A stretch of 64,000 nucleotides of DNA from Hemileia vastatrix. Taxonomy: Eukaryota > Basidiomycota > Pucciniomycetes > Pucciniales > Zaghouaniaceae. The notes beneath the pieces were generated by a model. That model saw only the letters and a program-made list of their open reading frames with translations. It had not been told where the DNA came from and ran no database searches. A program made the position numbers and the translations under genes. The stretch's first letter is position 1, and each line of letters opens with the position of its first letter. The stretch spans positions 19,654,498 to 19,718,497 of the forward strand of contig JASXTE010000017.1 of the NCBI GenBank assembly GCA_030280995.1, written 5' to 3'. Shown here one piece after another: positions 1 through 12,222 of the stretch.

Positions 1-1013
1 GCCAAATGCATACCAGGTGATGTTACACCTTTTATAATATTATTAAATAAAGGTAAAAAAATATGAAAATGATTTGTTTTACAAAAAATAAATTGATATA
101 CAAAAGCAATATGAGGGATAAAAAGGTAAAATTAATCTCAAAGAGATCAATTATGAAAAACAAAATAGTAGTAAAATTCTTGCTCTCAAGAGCCAGTAGA
201 AGTGTTGAAAAAAATGGGAGCCATCAGGGCTAAATTGTAATAAGTGACCTTTTTTTTAAAGATAAAAAATTATACACCTGAGGTTGGGAAGAACAACAGG
301 TGGATGATTCAGCTAAACAAAACTGCTTGTAGTGAAGTTTAATAAAAAAATGTTTTTTTGTTGCCATATAGAGAATTGGTCTCATCTGACTGCACGTGAC
401 TAAAAGTGTCCAGCACAAGTTCGGCCAAACTTGTGCTGGACACTTTTATGATGGAGAGTAGCTTGGGTGGAAATTTTCTTCAGTTGGTTCATCTTGTATT
501 TCTCATAAACATGTCTACTGGTATTTGATCAGTCTGTATCTTTCATATTTATCATCCGATTATTATTTTATCACCATTATATTATTAATGTTATTAGTAT
601 AGTAAAAACTTGTGTGCCAAATGCATACCATGTGAAGTTATACCTTCAATAATTTTTTAAAAAAGATGTAAATAAATATGGAAAGGAATAGTTTTACAAA
701 AATTAAATTGAATTTTAAAAGTAAAAAGAGGAATAAAAGAGTAAAATAAATGTCAAAGAGTTAAAATATGAAAAAAATACTGGTAAAATTCCTGCTATCA
801 AGAGCCAGTAGAGGTGTTAAAGCAAATGGGAGCCATCAGGGCTTAATTGTAATAAGTGACCTTTTCTTTAAAGATAAAAAATTATACACCTGATATTGGG
901 AAGAACAGCAGGTGGATGATTCAGCTAAACCAAACTACTTCTAGTGAAATTAGATAAAAATTTTTTTTTGTTGCCATACAGAGAATTGATCCCATCTGAC
1001 TGCACATGACCAA

Positions 1014-1055
1014 AAGTGTCCAGCACAAGTTCGGCCGAACTTGTGCTGGACACTT
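1014..1055. repeat. Perfect 42-nt palindrome of satellite unit 2
   Basis: The sequence is self-complementary around the central GGCC at 1033-1036, with 21-nt arms. It is a clean example of the satellite core. Neighbouring copies differ by one to a few mismatches (the 401-448 and 2226-2271 copies have a single mispaired position next to the centre). Confidence 0.95.
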
Positions 1056-3124
1056 CTATGATGGAGAGCGGCTGGGGTAGAATTTTTCTTCAGTTAATCT
1101 GGTATTTCTTACAAACATGTCTACTGGTATTTTATCTTTGTGCCTCACTCATACATATTGTTTGATTAATTTTTTGTCTTAATTATATTATTAATTATAT
1201 AAGTATAGCAAAAAATTGTGTGCAAAATGCATACTGAGTGATGTTACACATTTTATAATATTATTAAAAAAATGTATAAAAATATTAAAATAATTTATTT
1301 TAAAATTTATTAATTGATATCCAAGAGCAATATGAGGAATAAAAAATTGATTTAAAGCGATCAAATATGAAAAAAGAAATCCAAGTATTATTGCTAATAT
1401 CAAAGGCCAGTAGAGATGTTGAAGCAAATGAGAGCCGTCAGGGATAAATTGTACTTAATTGATTGTTTTTTAAAGATAAAAAATTGTGTACCTGTGGTTT
1501 GGATGAACTCTAGGTGGATAATTCAACTATATCAAACTGCATCTAGTGAAGTTTCTTATCAAATAATTTTTTTCATTTCCATAGCAAGAATTGATCCCAT
1601 GTGACTGCACCTGAACAAAAGTGTCCAGAACAAGTTCGGCTGAACTTGTGCTGACACTTTTATGATGGAGAGTAGCTAGGGTGCAGGTCTTCTTCAGTGC
1701 AACTGTTATTTTTTTAAAACATGTCAAATTGTATTTGATCTTTCTGTGTTATTCATATTTTATTATCTGATTAATTTTTTGTCATTAGAATTTTATTAAT
1801 TTTATTAGTATAGAAAAAACTTGTGCGCCAAATGCTTGCCATGTTATATTACACCTTTTATAATATTATTAAAAAATGTTAAAAAAATATGAAAATGATT
1901 TCTTTTCCAAAATTATAAATTAATATCCAAATGTAACATGAGTGATAAAAAAGTAAAGTAAAACAGATCAAATATGAAAAAGAAAAATTCAAGAAAAATT
2001 CCTGCCTTCAAGAGCCAGTAGAGGTGTTGAAACAAATGGGTGCCATCAGGGCTAAATTTGATAAAATTTAATTTTTTTTAAAGATAAAAATTTTTTCACC
2101 TGAGGTTTGGAAAAACTCAAGGTAGATAATTCAGCCATACAAAACTACTTCTAATGTAATTATTTAGAATTTTTATTAATTTAATTTCCACAGAGAGAAT
2201 TGATCCCATCTGACTGCACCTGAACAAAAGTGTCCAGCACAAGTTCGGCCAAACTTGTGCTGGACACTTTTATGATGGAGAGTAGCTAGGGTGGAAGTGT
2301 TTCTCAGTACATCAGTTTTTTGTTTTTCACATTGCTGTTGGGTTTTTAACTTTTTTTTATCATTCATATTTATCTTATAATTAATTTTTTGGCACCATAT
2401 ATATTATTAATGTTTCTAGTATAGCAAAAACCTGCATTCCGAATGCAAAATTGGTGATGTTACAACTTTAATAATATTATTATATAAAGTTAAAAAAATA
2501 TGATTATGTTTAGTTTTTAAAAAAATAAATTGATATTTAAAATTAAAAAGAGTAATAGAAAAGTAAAATGAAAATAAATGGGATCAAATACGAAATAAAA
2601 AATACAAGTAAAATTTTTACTATCAAGAGCCAGAAGTGGTGTTGGGACAGTTGGGGAACCCTAGGTCAAGTCTTGGTCTAAACTTACTTTTATGTATAGC
2701 TAACAAATTTTGAACTGAGGTTCGGACAGACATCCAGGGGACAATTTTACAATATTAAACATTCTTTACTTCAATAATTGAGTGAAATATCATTTTTTAT
2801 TGCCATAGAGAGAATTTATCTCATATGACTTCATGCAACCAAAAGTGTCCAGCACAAGTTTGGACAAACTTGTGCTGGACACTTTTATAATTGAGAGTAG
2901 GCAAACAGCAAATCTTCTTAAACTCAAAAGGGATTTCTTATAAACATTTCCACTGGAATTTGATCTTTCTGTGTCATTTAAATTTACCATTTGATTAATT
3001 TTTTGTCATCATTATATTGTTAACGTTATTACTATAGTAATAACATGTGTGAAAAATGCATACCAGGTGGTGTTCCAACTTTAATCATATATTATTAAAT
3101 AAAGGTATAAGAGTATGAAAATTA

Positions 3125-3470
3125 TTTATTTTAAAAATTAAAAATTGATATCCAAAGCAATATGAGCAATAAAAAAGTAAAATAAAAGGGATAAAATAAG
3201 AAAAAGAAATCTAAGGAAAATTCCCACTATCAATAACAAGTAGAGGTGTTAGATCAAATGTGCACCACCAGGGCTAAACTTGCACTATATTTTCTTTTTT
3301 GTTAAACCAAAGAAAGTGTCCCGATGAGTTATGAAAATTCATCAGGAGGACATTTTGGCAATATCAAACTACTTATTGTGCAATGATTGAGCAAAATGTC
3401 ATTTTCATTTCCATAGAATAATTTATCCCATCTGACTGCATGCAACCAAAAGTGTCCAGCACAAGTTCGG
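3125..3470 (+). repeat. Direct repeat copy 1 (partial satellite unit)
   Basis: This stretch is repeated almost base for base at 3560-3905, with only scattered substitutions (for example around 3328 versus 3763). Other satellite units are much more diverged from each other, so this duplication is recent. It explains the short 436-bp palindrome interval. Confidence 0.93.
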
Positions 3471-3494
3471 CCGAACTTGTGCTGGACACTTTTG
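3447..3494. repeat. Perfect 48-nt palindrome at a strand-switch point
   Basis: Symmetry is perfect around 3470/3471. Unlike the other units, pairing continues imperfectly into the flanks: the right flank 3495-3551 is the reverse complement of the normal left flank of a unit (best match 1551-1616), and it also pairs with 3396-3446. The whole region 3396-3551 can therefore fold into a long hairpin. Confidence 0.93.
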
Positions 3495-3559
3495 TTCAGG
3501 TGCAGTCACATGGGATCAATTCTCCCTATGGAAATGAAAAAAATTATTTGATAAGAAAA

Positions 3560-3905
3560 TTTATTTTAAAAATTAAAAATTGATATCCAAAGCAATATGA
3601 GCAATAAAAAAGTAAAATAAAAGGGATAAAATAAGAAAAAGAAATCTAAGGAAAATTCCCACTATCAATAACAAGTAGAGGTGTTAGATCAAATGTGCAC
3701 CACCAGGGCTAAACTTGCACTATATTTTCTTTTTTGTTAAACCAAAGAAAGTGTCCCAATGAGTTTTGAAAATTCATCAGGAGGACATTTTGGCAATATC
3801 AAACTACTTATTGTGCAATGATTGAGCAAAATGTCATTTTCATTTCCATAGAATAATTTATCTCATCTGACTGCATGCAACCAAAAGTGTCCAGCACAAG
3901 TTCGG
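3560..3905 (+). repeat. Direct repeat copy 2 (partial satellite unit)
   Basis: Near-identical copy of 3125-3470. It is joined to the inverted flank that follows the 3447-3494 palindrome, consistent with template switching at the palindrome. Confidence 0.93.
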
Positions 3906-6900
3906 CCAAACTTATGCTGGACACGTTTATGATGGTGAGTATCTAGGGTGCAGGTCTTCTTCAGTTCATCAGGTATTCCTTATAAACAAATCCACTTGCA
4001 TATGATCTTTCTGTGTCATTCATATTTATCATTTGATTCATTGTTTTTCACCATTATAATATTAATGTTATTAGTATTGAAAAAATTTGTAAGCCAAATG
4101 CATACTGGGAGATGCTACATCTTTCATAATCTTATTAAATAAAAGTAAAAAAAATATAAAAATTATTAGTTTTACAATAAATAAATTGATATTTGAAAGC
4201 AAAAATAGGAATAAAAAAGAAAAATAAACGTGATTAAATATGAAATTAAATATTCAAATAAAATTTCTGCCATCAAAGATAATTTGAGTTTTCAGACCAA
4301 ATTTTCACCACCAGTTCTAGATTTGGAATATTTTTTCTTTTTTTTAAAATTAATAAAAGTGTCCACCTGATGTTTTCCAAAAAATCAGGAGGATAGTATA
4401 GCAGTATAAAGCTACTTCTTGTGCAATGATTGAGCAAAAATTCATTTTAACTTCCATTGAGAAAATTTATCCCATCTGACTGCATGCAACCAAAAGTGTC
4501 CAGCACAAGCTCAGCTGAAATTGTGCTGGACACTTTTATGATGGAGAGTAGCTAGGGTGCAAGTCTTCTTCAGTTAATCTTATATTCATTTTAAAAATGT
4601 CTATGGGTATTTGATCTTTCTGTGTCATCCATATTTATTATTTGATTATTTTTTAGTCACCATTATATTATTAATGTTTTTAGTATAGCAAAAGAATGTG
4701 TAATGAATGTACACTGGATGATTTTAAAACTTTAATAATATAATATAATAAATATAAAAAAATGTGAAAGTTATCAGTTTTACCAAAATAAAATTGATAT
4801 TTAAAAGCTAAAGGATAAATAAAAGGGTAAGATTAAAATTAAAGAGATCAAACATGAAATAAAGATATTAAGTATAATTTCTGCTATCATGAGCCAGTAG
4901 AGGCTTCAGAAAAAATGTGCAGCATCATAGATTAACATGGATCAAATTTACTTTTTACCAAAGGAAAAAATTGTCTACCTTAGGCTTGGAAAAACTTCCA
5001 GGGGACAATTTGTCTATGTAAAACTACTTTCAGTGCAATGATGGAGTGATAATTCAGTCTCATTTCCATAAAAAGAATTGATTGCATCTGACGGCATGAA
5101 ACCAAAAGTGTCCATCACAAGTTTGGCAAAACTTGTGCTGGACACTTTTATCATGAAGAGTATCCAGGGTGCAAGTCATTTTTAATCATCTGAAATTTAT
5201 TATAAACATTTCCACTGTTATTAAATCTTTTTGCCTCACTCATATTTATCAATTGATTAATTTTTTGTCACCATTATATTATAAATATCATCAGTATAGC
5301 AAAAAATTGTGTGCCAAATGAATACTGGGTGATGTTACACCTTTTATAATATTATTAAATAAAGGTAAAAAAATATGAAAATGATTTATTTTACAAAAAA
5401 TAAACTTCTATCCAAAAGCAATATGAGAGGAATAAAGTAAAATAAAATAAATCAAAGATAAAAATTAAAATCCAAGTTAAATTCCTGCCATAAACAGAAA
5501 AAAGAGATGTTGAATTAAATTAGAACAATCAGGGCTAAACTTGCACTAAATTTTCTTTTTTGTAAAAATAAAAAAAAATTCCACTTGAGCTTTACCAAAA
5601 CTTCAGCATGAAAATTTTGCCATATCAAACTACTTCTAGTGTAATTTTTTATCAAAAATTTATCTTCATTTCCATAGAAAGAATTGCTCCCATCTGACTG
5701 CACCTGACCATAAGTGTCCAGCACAAGTTCGGCCGAACTTGTGCTGGACATATTTTTAATGTAGAGTAGCTAGGGTAGAATTTTTCTTCAGTTCACCTAG
5801 TAATTCTTACAAACATGTCTACTGGTATTTTATATTTGGTCCTCACTCATTAATATCATTTGATTAATTTTTGGTCTCCATTATATTATTAATTTTATAA
5901 GTATAGAAAAAACTCATGTGCCAAATGCATACCAGGTGATTTTATGCCATTTATAATATTATTAAATAAATGTATAAAAATATGAAAATTATTTATTATA
6001 AAAATTATTAATTGATATCCAAAAGCAATATTAGGAATAAAAAATTATGTTAAAGGGATCAGATATGAAAAAAGAAATTCAAGTAATATTCCTACTATCA
6101 AAGGCCAGTAGAGGTGTTGAAGTGAATGAGAGCCATCAGGGATAAATCGTACTAAATTGACTTTTTTTCAAAGATGAAAAATTGTGCACATGTGGTTTTG
6201 ATGAAATCTAGGTAGAAAATTTGGCTATGTAAAACTACTTCTAGTGAAGTTTTTTATCCAAAAATTTTTTTTCATTGCCATAGCGAGAATTGATCTCATA
6301 TGACTGCAAATGACCAAAAGTGTCCAGCACAAGTTCGGCCGAACATGTGCTGGACACTTTTTTGATGGTGAGTATCTAGAGTGCATCTCTTCTTCAGTGC
6401 AACTGGTATTTTTTTAAAACATATCCACTGGTATTTGATCTTTCTTTTTTATTAATATTTTATCATTTGATCAATTTTTTGTTACCAGTATATTATTATT
6501 TTTATTAGTATAGCAAAAAAACATGTGCCAAATGCTTACAGGGTGATGTTAAACCTTTAATAATTCTATTAAATACAGGTAAAAAATTATGAAAATGATT
6601 TGTTTTACATAAAATTAATTGATATCTAAAAGAAAAAAAAGGGATAAAAAGAAATAGGTTGAATAATAGGGATTTTATATGAAATTCAAAATTCAAGCTA
6701 AATGCCTACTTTCAAGGCTCAGAAGAGGTGTTGGATAAAATGGGCATCATCAGGAATAAAATTTTACTTAATTTAATTTTTTGAAAAACTAAATGAAGTT
6801 TTCAACTGATTTTTTTCAAATATTTAGTTGGACACTTTATCTATATCAAATTACTTCTAGTACCATGATTGACCAAATTAAATCCTCATTTCCATATGCA

Positions 6901-7780
6901 GAATTGATCCCATATGGCTGGACCAGGCCAAAGGTGTCAACCACAAGTTTGAGAATTCTTCTGGTGGACACTTTTATGATGGACAGTAGTAGGGTGCAAG
7001 TCTTCTTTAATTAATCTAGTATTCCTCATAGACATTTCCAACTTATTTTTGGCCAAAAATCAGGTGGAAAGTTTTTCCATATAAAATTACTTCTAATGCC
7101 ATGATTGACTAAAAATTAATTCTCATTGCCATATAGAGAGTTGATCCCATATGACTGGATCTGGAAAAAGTGTCACCACAATTTTTGATAAACTTAAGTT
7201 TGAAAATTTTATGATGGAAAGTAATTGCAAGTCTTCTTCATTTCATCAAGTAATCCTCATAAAAATTTCCACCTGTATTTTGGCCAAACTTCAGGTGGAC
7301 ACTTTGGCCATATTAAATTAATTCTAGCTCCATGTTGATAAAAAACTGATACTTATTGCCATATATAGATATTAAATCCATCAGACTGTGCCTTTCCAAA
7401 AGTGTCTACCTGAATTATGGCTAAACCTCAGTTGGAAACTTTTATGATGCAGAGTAGCTAGGGAAAAAGTATTCTTCAGTTAATTTGGTATTCATAATAA
7501 ATTTATCCTCCTGAGGTTTATCCTAACTTGAGGTGGAAAATTTTGGAAAGCAGCAGTTAGTCACTATCCATCAAAAAAGTGTTCACCAAAATTTTGGCTA
7601 AACTTGTGGTGGACCCCTTTGATCAGCCACAGTCAGATGAGATCAACTCTTTAGATGGGAATGAGGATGATGTTTTGGTCAATAATGGAAATAGAAGTAG
7701 TGTGATGTGGCCAAATTACCCCCCTGAAGGTCAGACAAACCACAGAAGGACACTTTTTAGCAGGTAGTAACTGAGAAAAA

Positions 7781-8338
7781 TCCATTTATCAGAAGGAAAA
7801 TCTTTTATTGGATAGATGCCAAGGTTTCATACTTGTGTATTATGGTCAGTATTAATTTTGAAAGAGTCTGTCCAAGCAATTTCATTACCCATTATGACTC
7901 ATTTTGTTTTAAATGTTTAAAACTGCGTGATACAGTATTAAGGTGTCACATAGTATAATTAAGTTCTATTACGTGCCCTCCTATGATGCCTAAATTTATA
8001 ATTTAATATCTTACATAATAATTTTTTTTATATAAATTCATCAATATTTTTTTTATTATCAAATTTAATAGAGCAAGTATCCTGAATTATTATATATGCA
8101 TAAGCTTAGGTAAGCTCAATTTGTGCTCAATTTTTTCTCATCAGAGGACCAAAATCAAGTTCTGGAGGATCAACTTGTGCATAATTTGGAATCCGTTGAT
8201 ATTCTGTCTATAATCAATCTGAGAATAAATGTAAATCTAACTCTAATTTACTTATGTTTATAAAGTATTCATAAACCTGGCATAATTAAGGGACACTTAA
8301 AATTTCAAGAGAGGGGATTGCTAGCAATTCACCCCTAG
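7781..8338. other. AT-rich interval without recognised gene
   Basis: It lies between the satellite tail and a Ty3 fragment. I see no coding frame, no clear repeat and no RNA gene. The sequence just before 8339 gives no recognisable integrase reading. Confidence 0.6.
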
Positions 8339-9049
8339 ATTTCCCGTGGTGATTGGGTAACCCTTATCCCAGGTTTAGAATTTTCATACAATAGTACAAT
8401 AAATTCTGTCACTGGAAAAAATCCATTTGAGTTATGGTTGTGTTATGTACCTAATATCCCTGCTAAAACTCTTAATAAGTTACCTAGATTGGATATCCTT
8501 CCAGGTACTAAATCTTTTCTTCAGATGCAGGAATTATGCAGAAAACATGCTCAAGAATGTATAAATAAGGCGTTTGAGTATGAAAAGAAAAGATGGGATA
8601 AAGCCCATAAAGAACAAATGTTCAAAGAGAATGATGAAGTCCTTATTTCAACACTACATTTCAATTTAAATGGTAATGTTAAATTGAAGGATCCATTCAT
8701 TGGACCATTTGTAGTTAAAAAGATGGTTGGTAATAATGCTGTTGAGGTTATTCTATATGCACCATATGATAGAAAACATCCAGTATTTCCTATTTCTCTT
8801 ATAAAACCATACCATTCTAATGATACTGCTCTATTTCGAAGAAGATCAGGAAGGCATAAACAGCAACCTGAAGAGATAGTTGAAAAGGCAGAAATTAAAA
8901 AGATACTTAAAAAGAGACACCTTACAAAAGAAAAGGGAGTTGAGTATCTATTAATATTTAAAAATAAATCAAGTGAATATGACCAGTGGATTCCAGAAAA
9001 TGAAATCTCTGATGTTAAAAATTTCTTGAAAAAATTTAAATCTAAATAA
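8339..9049 (+). pseudogene. Ty3/Gypsy integrase C-terminus plus chromodomain (5'-truncated pol)
   Basis: An open frame runs from just after a TAG at 8336 to the stop at 9047-9049. It begins with the end of an integrase core (W...L..LEFSYNST...TGKNPFELW), then a helical basic stretch, a GPF/Y-like block (KLKDPFIGPFVV, then KHPVFPISLIKPYH) and an acidic/basic C-terminus with chromodomain features (EYLLIFKNKSSEYDQWIPENE). In Ty3 elements this segment follows the DDE core and directs integration to chromatin. The catalytic core, RNase H and reverse transcriptase are absent upstream, so this is a truncated remnant rather than a gene. The polypurine tract and LTR downstream belong to the same element. 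It differs from the chromodomain element at 24499-43924. Confidence 0.85.
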
Positions 9050-9154
9050 TACTGTTCATTCAGTATATGTATTATAAAAATTATTTTTTATTTTTTATTA
9101 TTTCACTCTTTAAGTTTAATTAAAATGTCTTAAAATTTCTTTTATTGTTTTTTT

Positions 9155-9167
9155 GGGGGTGAGGGAG
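9155..9167 (+). other. Polypurine tract
   Basis: GGGGGTGAGGGAG stands immediately before a TGTCAG LTR start and follows a T-rich run. This is the expected plus-strand priming site of the Ty3 element whose pol ends at 9049. Confidence 0.75.
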
Positions 9168-10344
9168 TGTCAGCCTAAATATCCTTAGGACTGAGTATTT
9201 CCTATGCTTAAAATAAGATAACCTTAAGTAGATTAAGCTTATATCTTTAAAATAAGGTTAAAATAATAATATATATTATTTTATGATATATATATATAAT
9301 TATTATTCTATTATATAACTTATAATAGTTTAAATAGCTTATCCATGGCCTAATAATGCTTATTAAGGTGTTAGTGGATCATAATATACTTATCTTAAGT
9401 GATATTAAGTAATTATTGACAAACATAAGCTTATATGTATGCATAAATCTCATGTTCAGTGAAATATGCGGTATATTATGTATATTTAGGTATATAAGTG
9501 GGTTTTAGCCCCTTAATAGCCTATAACCTTTGTTTTTCTGCTTATTTTAGGTCATATGGATGAAATAAGTGGACTCACAATGCCTACAGAAGCATATACA
9601 CCTATATCAGGCGCATACACCCAGTTTGGACAACTCAAATTACTTCCTTGGATGGTTATTCACGGATTTATGGGTTGGAAGGATGTTTCTGGGTTAATGT
9701 GTATGCTTGGGGATGTTATTGGGGACTTGGACATTTTATTTGTTTCCTTTATATGCTTTTAGTTTCATTAAATCTCTTTTTGATTGTTTATTTTACCTGT
9801 TTCTTTATGGTATCCGCTTTTATCTGGATTTTCTATTCATGGTATGGATCAGTGTTATTATTAATAGTGATGGAGGGTCCTTACTGGAGGTCTGGGTGTT
9901 GAAACTGCTTGAAGTGGACGCCATGGGGAGGTGATGGGACCTAACAGTGCTGTAATTGCCTGGGATAGCAGTGACATCATCCGGATTGAAGGTCTGTGCA
10001 CTCCAGTGGATTTGGGTATAAGTAAGGAGGGATTTTGACAGTTATTTATCATCATTCAATTACTACAACTCCAACAAACACTACTATACAATTATTAACC
10101 TTTAGAAATATATTATAAAGCCACTATAAATTGATTTTATCTTTATATAAAGCTATAACTAAATTTTATTCATCTATTTTCCACCACTAGCACGCACTTA
10201 AATCCAAGTATTGTGAGTTTGACTTGAGTATAACTATTTTATTAGTTTTCCCCTGAGGTTTAATCACTAAATCATTTATCAATAAGTAGTAGGACCATAA
10301 ATAAACACTATTATATCATACTTATATACTAGACTATACTGACA
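9168..10344 (+). mobile_element. 3' LTR of the truncated Ty3 element
   Basis: It starts TGTCAG directly after the polypurine tract and ends CTGACA at 10344, giving short inverted TGTCAG/CTGACA ends. The right boundary is supported independently: from 10345 the reading continues directly as the RNase H region of a different Ty3 element, so 10344/10345 is an insertion junction. No paired 5' LTR is present, so boundaries rest on motif logic. The short ORFs inside (9556-9934) overlap in several frames and look non-coding. Confidence 0.7.
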
Positions 10345-12150
10345 GTAGCGCAGATTAATTTTTTTTCTTTAGATTTAGTCCATAAGTCGGAAAATTGTTC
10401 ACTATGCCGGATTCATTGTCAAGAAGACTGTTGTGTGAAGAGGACTCAGAAGCGGAAGAATTTGAAGAAGATAAGAGATGGGTAAATGGGATAGATTATT
10501 GTTATGAAAGATTTGATAGTAACGTCCGCAATGACAATAAAATAGCAAGCAGTAAAGTCCGCAACGACAATAAACTAGCAGGCAGTAACGTCCACAATGA
10601 CAACAAACTAGCGGGAAGTATCATCCGTGATGACAATAAACTAGTAACGTGGAGTGTCCATAAAAATGTAAAACTAGATATTGACAATGCAAAGGATGTT
10701 TGTAGCAAGGGTAGTCTGCAACTGGATTTAGGGGACGCTGAAGCTAACAAAGGGACAAGAAGTGCGCAAGGCGAGGTAGTGGAAGAGTCAGATGATGAAG
10801 ATGATTCAAGGGGAAGTCATGACAGTAGTACTCATCTCAAAGAGGGGGAGTATTTTGAAGACAACACATCTACTGATGAGGGAGTAGAGTTGTTAAGGTT
10901 ATATTTGGAAGGTAGTAGTTGACCAGATTTTTGCAAAAAAAAGGTTTGACGCAACATTAAGAAGCCCACTAAAGGTTATTTTATTAAAAATGGGAAGTTA
11001 TGGAAGAATGGAGCTTTGTCCCCTCAGTTAGTTGTTCAAACTAGGGAAGGGAAGGAGAAGATACTCAGGGAGTTACATAAAAATTTAGGACATAGAGGTC
11101 ATGATGAAACGTATTTCAGAGTTAGGGAAAGATTCTGGTGGCCCAATATGAAAAATGAAGTAAGAGATTGGGTTAAATCTTGTCCTGAATGTCAGCGCAG
11201 GAGTTATATAAAGCCAAAAGAGAAAGGAAGAGCGATGGGCGAAGATACTGTTTTTGTTAGGTTCAGTTCAGATTCAGTTCATATAAAAGAAGGACACTTT
11301 AAATACTTGGTAGTAGCCAGGGATGATCTATCAGGATGTATTGAAGCAGTGCCGTTGGTAAATCTCAAGGCGAGTAATGTAGCTGAATTTTTGAAGAAAG
11401 AATGGATTTACAGGTATGGGGCAATGAAGATGGTAACCGTAGATGGTGGAGCTGAATTTTCTGGAGAATTCCAAGAGGTAGTAAAAGGTATTGGTGCAAA
11501 GTTACAAGTTGCAACACCATATTATCCTGAAGCAAAGGGAATGGTAGAAAGAGGGCATCAAGTTATAAAAGATTCGCTAGTTAAATTATGTGGAAATAAT
11601 GGGGCAAAGTGGAAGAACTACTTGCCATAAGTTTTTTTTGCAGACAGGATTTAAGTTAAAAGGACAGCAGGGTTTTCACCATATGAGCTGATGTTTGGTC
11701 AAAGGGCGGTATTACCTATTGATATGAAGGCTGGATCTTTTCTAGGATGTGACTGGGATCAAGTACGCTCAACTGAAGATTTGATTCTAGCAAGGGTAGC
11801 GCAGCTTGAAAGGAAAGATGAGTTTGTGGAGAAGGAATATGAAAGAATGATGCAGATCCAGGACAAGTCAGTTAAATATTGAGATGAGCGCTTAGCGCAT
11901 AGGTTAAGAAAGCCATTTAACCCAGGAGATTTGGTCTTAGTTTATAATAGAAGTTTAGAAAGACAATGGGGAAAGATCTTTTCTGACAGATGGAATGGTC
12001 CTTATAGGATAAGAAAGCAGATAACTGGAGGAATTGGATGGTATTGAGTGGAAGCGACATGTGGCTGCAGATAATACCAAAAGATTCTACCCAAGGGGTT
12101 TTCCAGTGATACAGGATAACCTCCAGAATGAAAAAAAACTACCAGAGTAA
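10345..12150 (+). pseudogene. Degenerate Ty3 pol, RNase H end and integrase (lineage T)
   Basis: The protein is closely related to the intact pol at 36258-40541. From 10345 it reads the last RNase H residues (SLDLVHK), shifts frame once, then FTMPDSLSRR, an acidic linker (10440-10920) with internal repeats, and from 11016 the integrase. The integrase has the HH-CC zinc finger (H..H in ELHKNLGHRGH, CPEC), a catalytic Asp region (SDSVHIKEG), a second Asp (VDGGAEF) and Glu (GMVERGH). It then breaks at TAA (11628-11630), another TAA and a TGA near 11880 where the intact relative has Trp, but the GPF-like tail (RWNGPYRI) and the KRFYPRG end are still readable to the TAA at 12148-12150. The upstream half was lost or displaced by the LTR ending at 10344. 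Confidence 0.9.
10520..10650 (+). repeat. Short tandem repeat within the pol linker
   Basis: About four imperfect ~36-bp units encode a 12-residue pattern (SNVRNDNKIAGS-like). They lie in the acidic linker between RNase H and integrase, which is variable in this lineage. Confidence 0.75.
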
Positions 12151-12152
12151 TA

Positions 12153-12222
12153 CCTCCGGGAAGAGGCTAAACTATCAATGATTTTTATGATTTTTATGTT
12201 ACCTCTGGGAAGAGGTTAAACT
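12153..12222 (+). repeat. Two copies of the T-element hairpin motif
   Basis: Copies at 12153-12174 and 12202-12222 have the form CCTCYGGGAAGAGGYTAAACTA, with stem CCTC/GAGG. They sit just downstream of the pol stop, as in the intact minus-strand element at 36167-36282. Confidence 0.8.

Larger units (their letters stand above)
1..7780. repeat. Tandem satellite array, ~610-bp units each centred on a palindrome
   Basis: Near-identical palindromes built on GTGTCCAGCACAAGTTCGG and its complement start at about 401, 1012, 1617, 2226, 2841, 3447, 3883, 4492, 5104, 5712, 6316 and 6930. Spacing is 604-615 bp except one 436-bp interval (3447 to 3883). The sequence between them is alignable: a block ending in GATCCCATCTGACTGCA before the palindrome, ATGATGGAGAGTAGCTAGGG after it, then TTTGATCTTTCTGTGTCATTCATATTTA and GCCAAATGCATACC-like blocks. 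About 300 bp from each palindrome lies a second, more diverged hairpin (CACCTGAGGTTTGG...AAACTTCAGGTGG type, for example 277-309, 4360-4393, 7270-7300). After 6930 the units decay and hairpins come every ~110-130 bp. No credible gene lies here; the ORFs are short and differ from unit to unit. The origin could be tandem amplification of a palindromic transposon end. The first unit is cut by the window edge. Confidence 0.93.

Noticed and set aside
1..7780. CRISPR array
   Set aside because: Regular repeats, but the unit is ~610 bp, spacers are homologous to each other, and the genome is eukaryotic.
9556..10055. Several overlapping ORFs (membrane-like peptides) within the LTR
   Set aside because: They overlap in three frames on both strands inside a predicted LTR, with AT-driven Phe/Leu/Tyr composition; no family resemblance.
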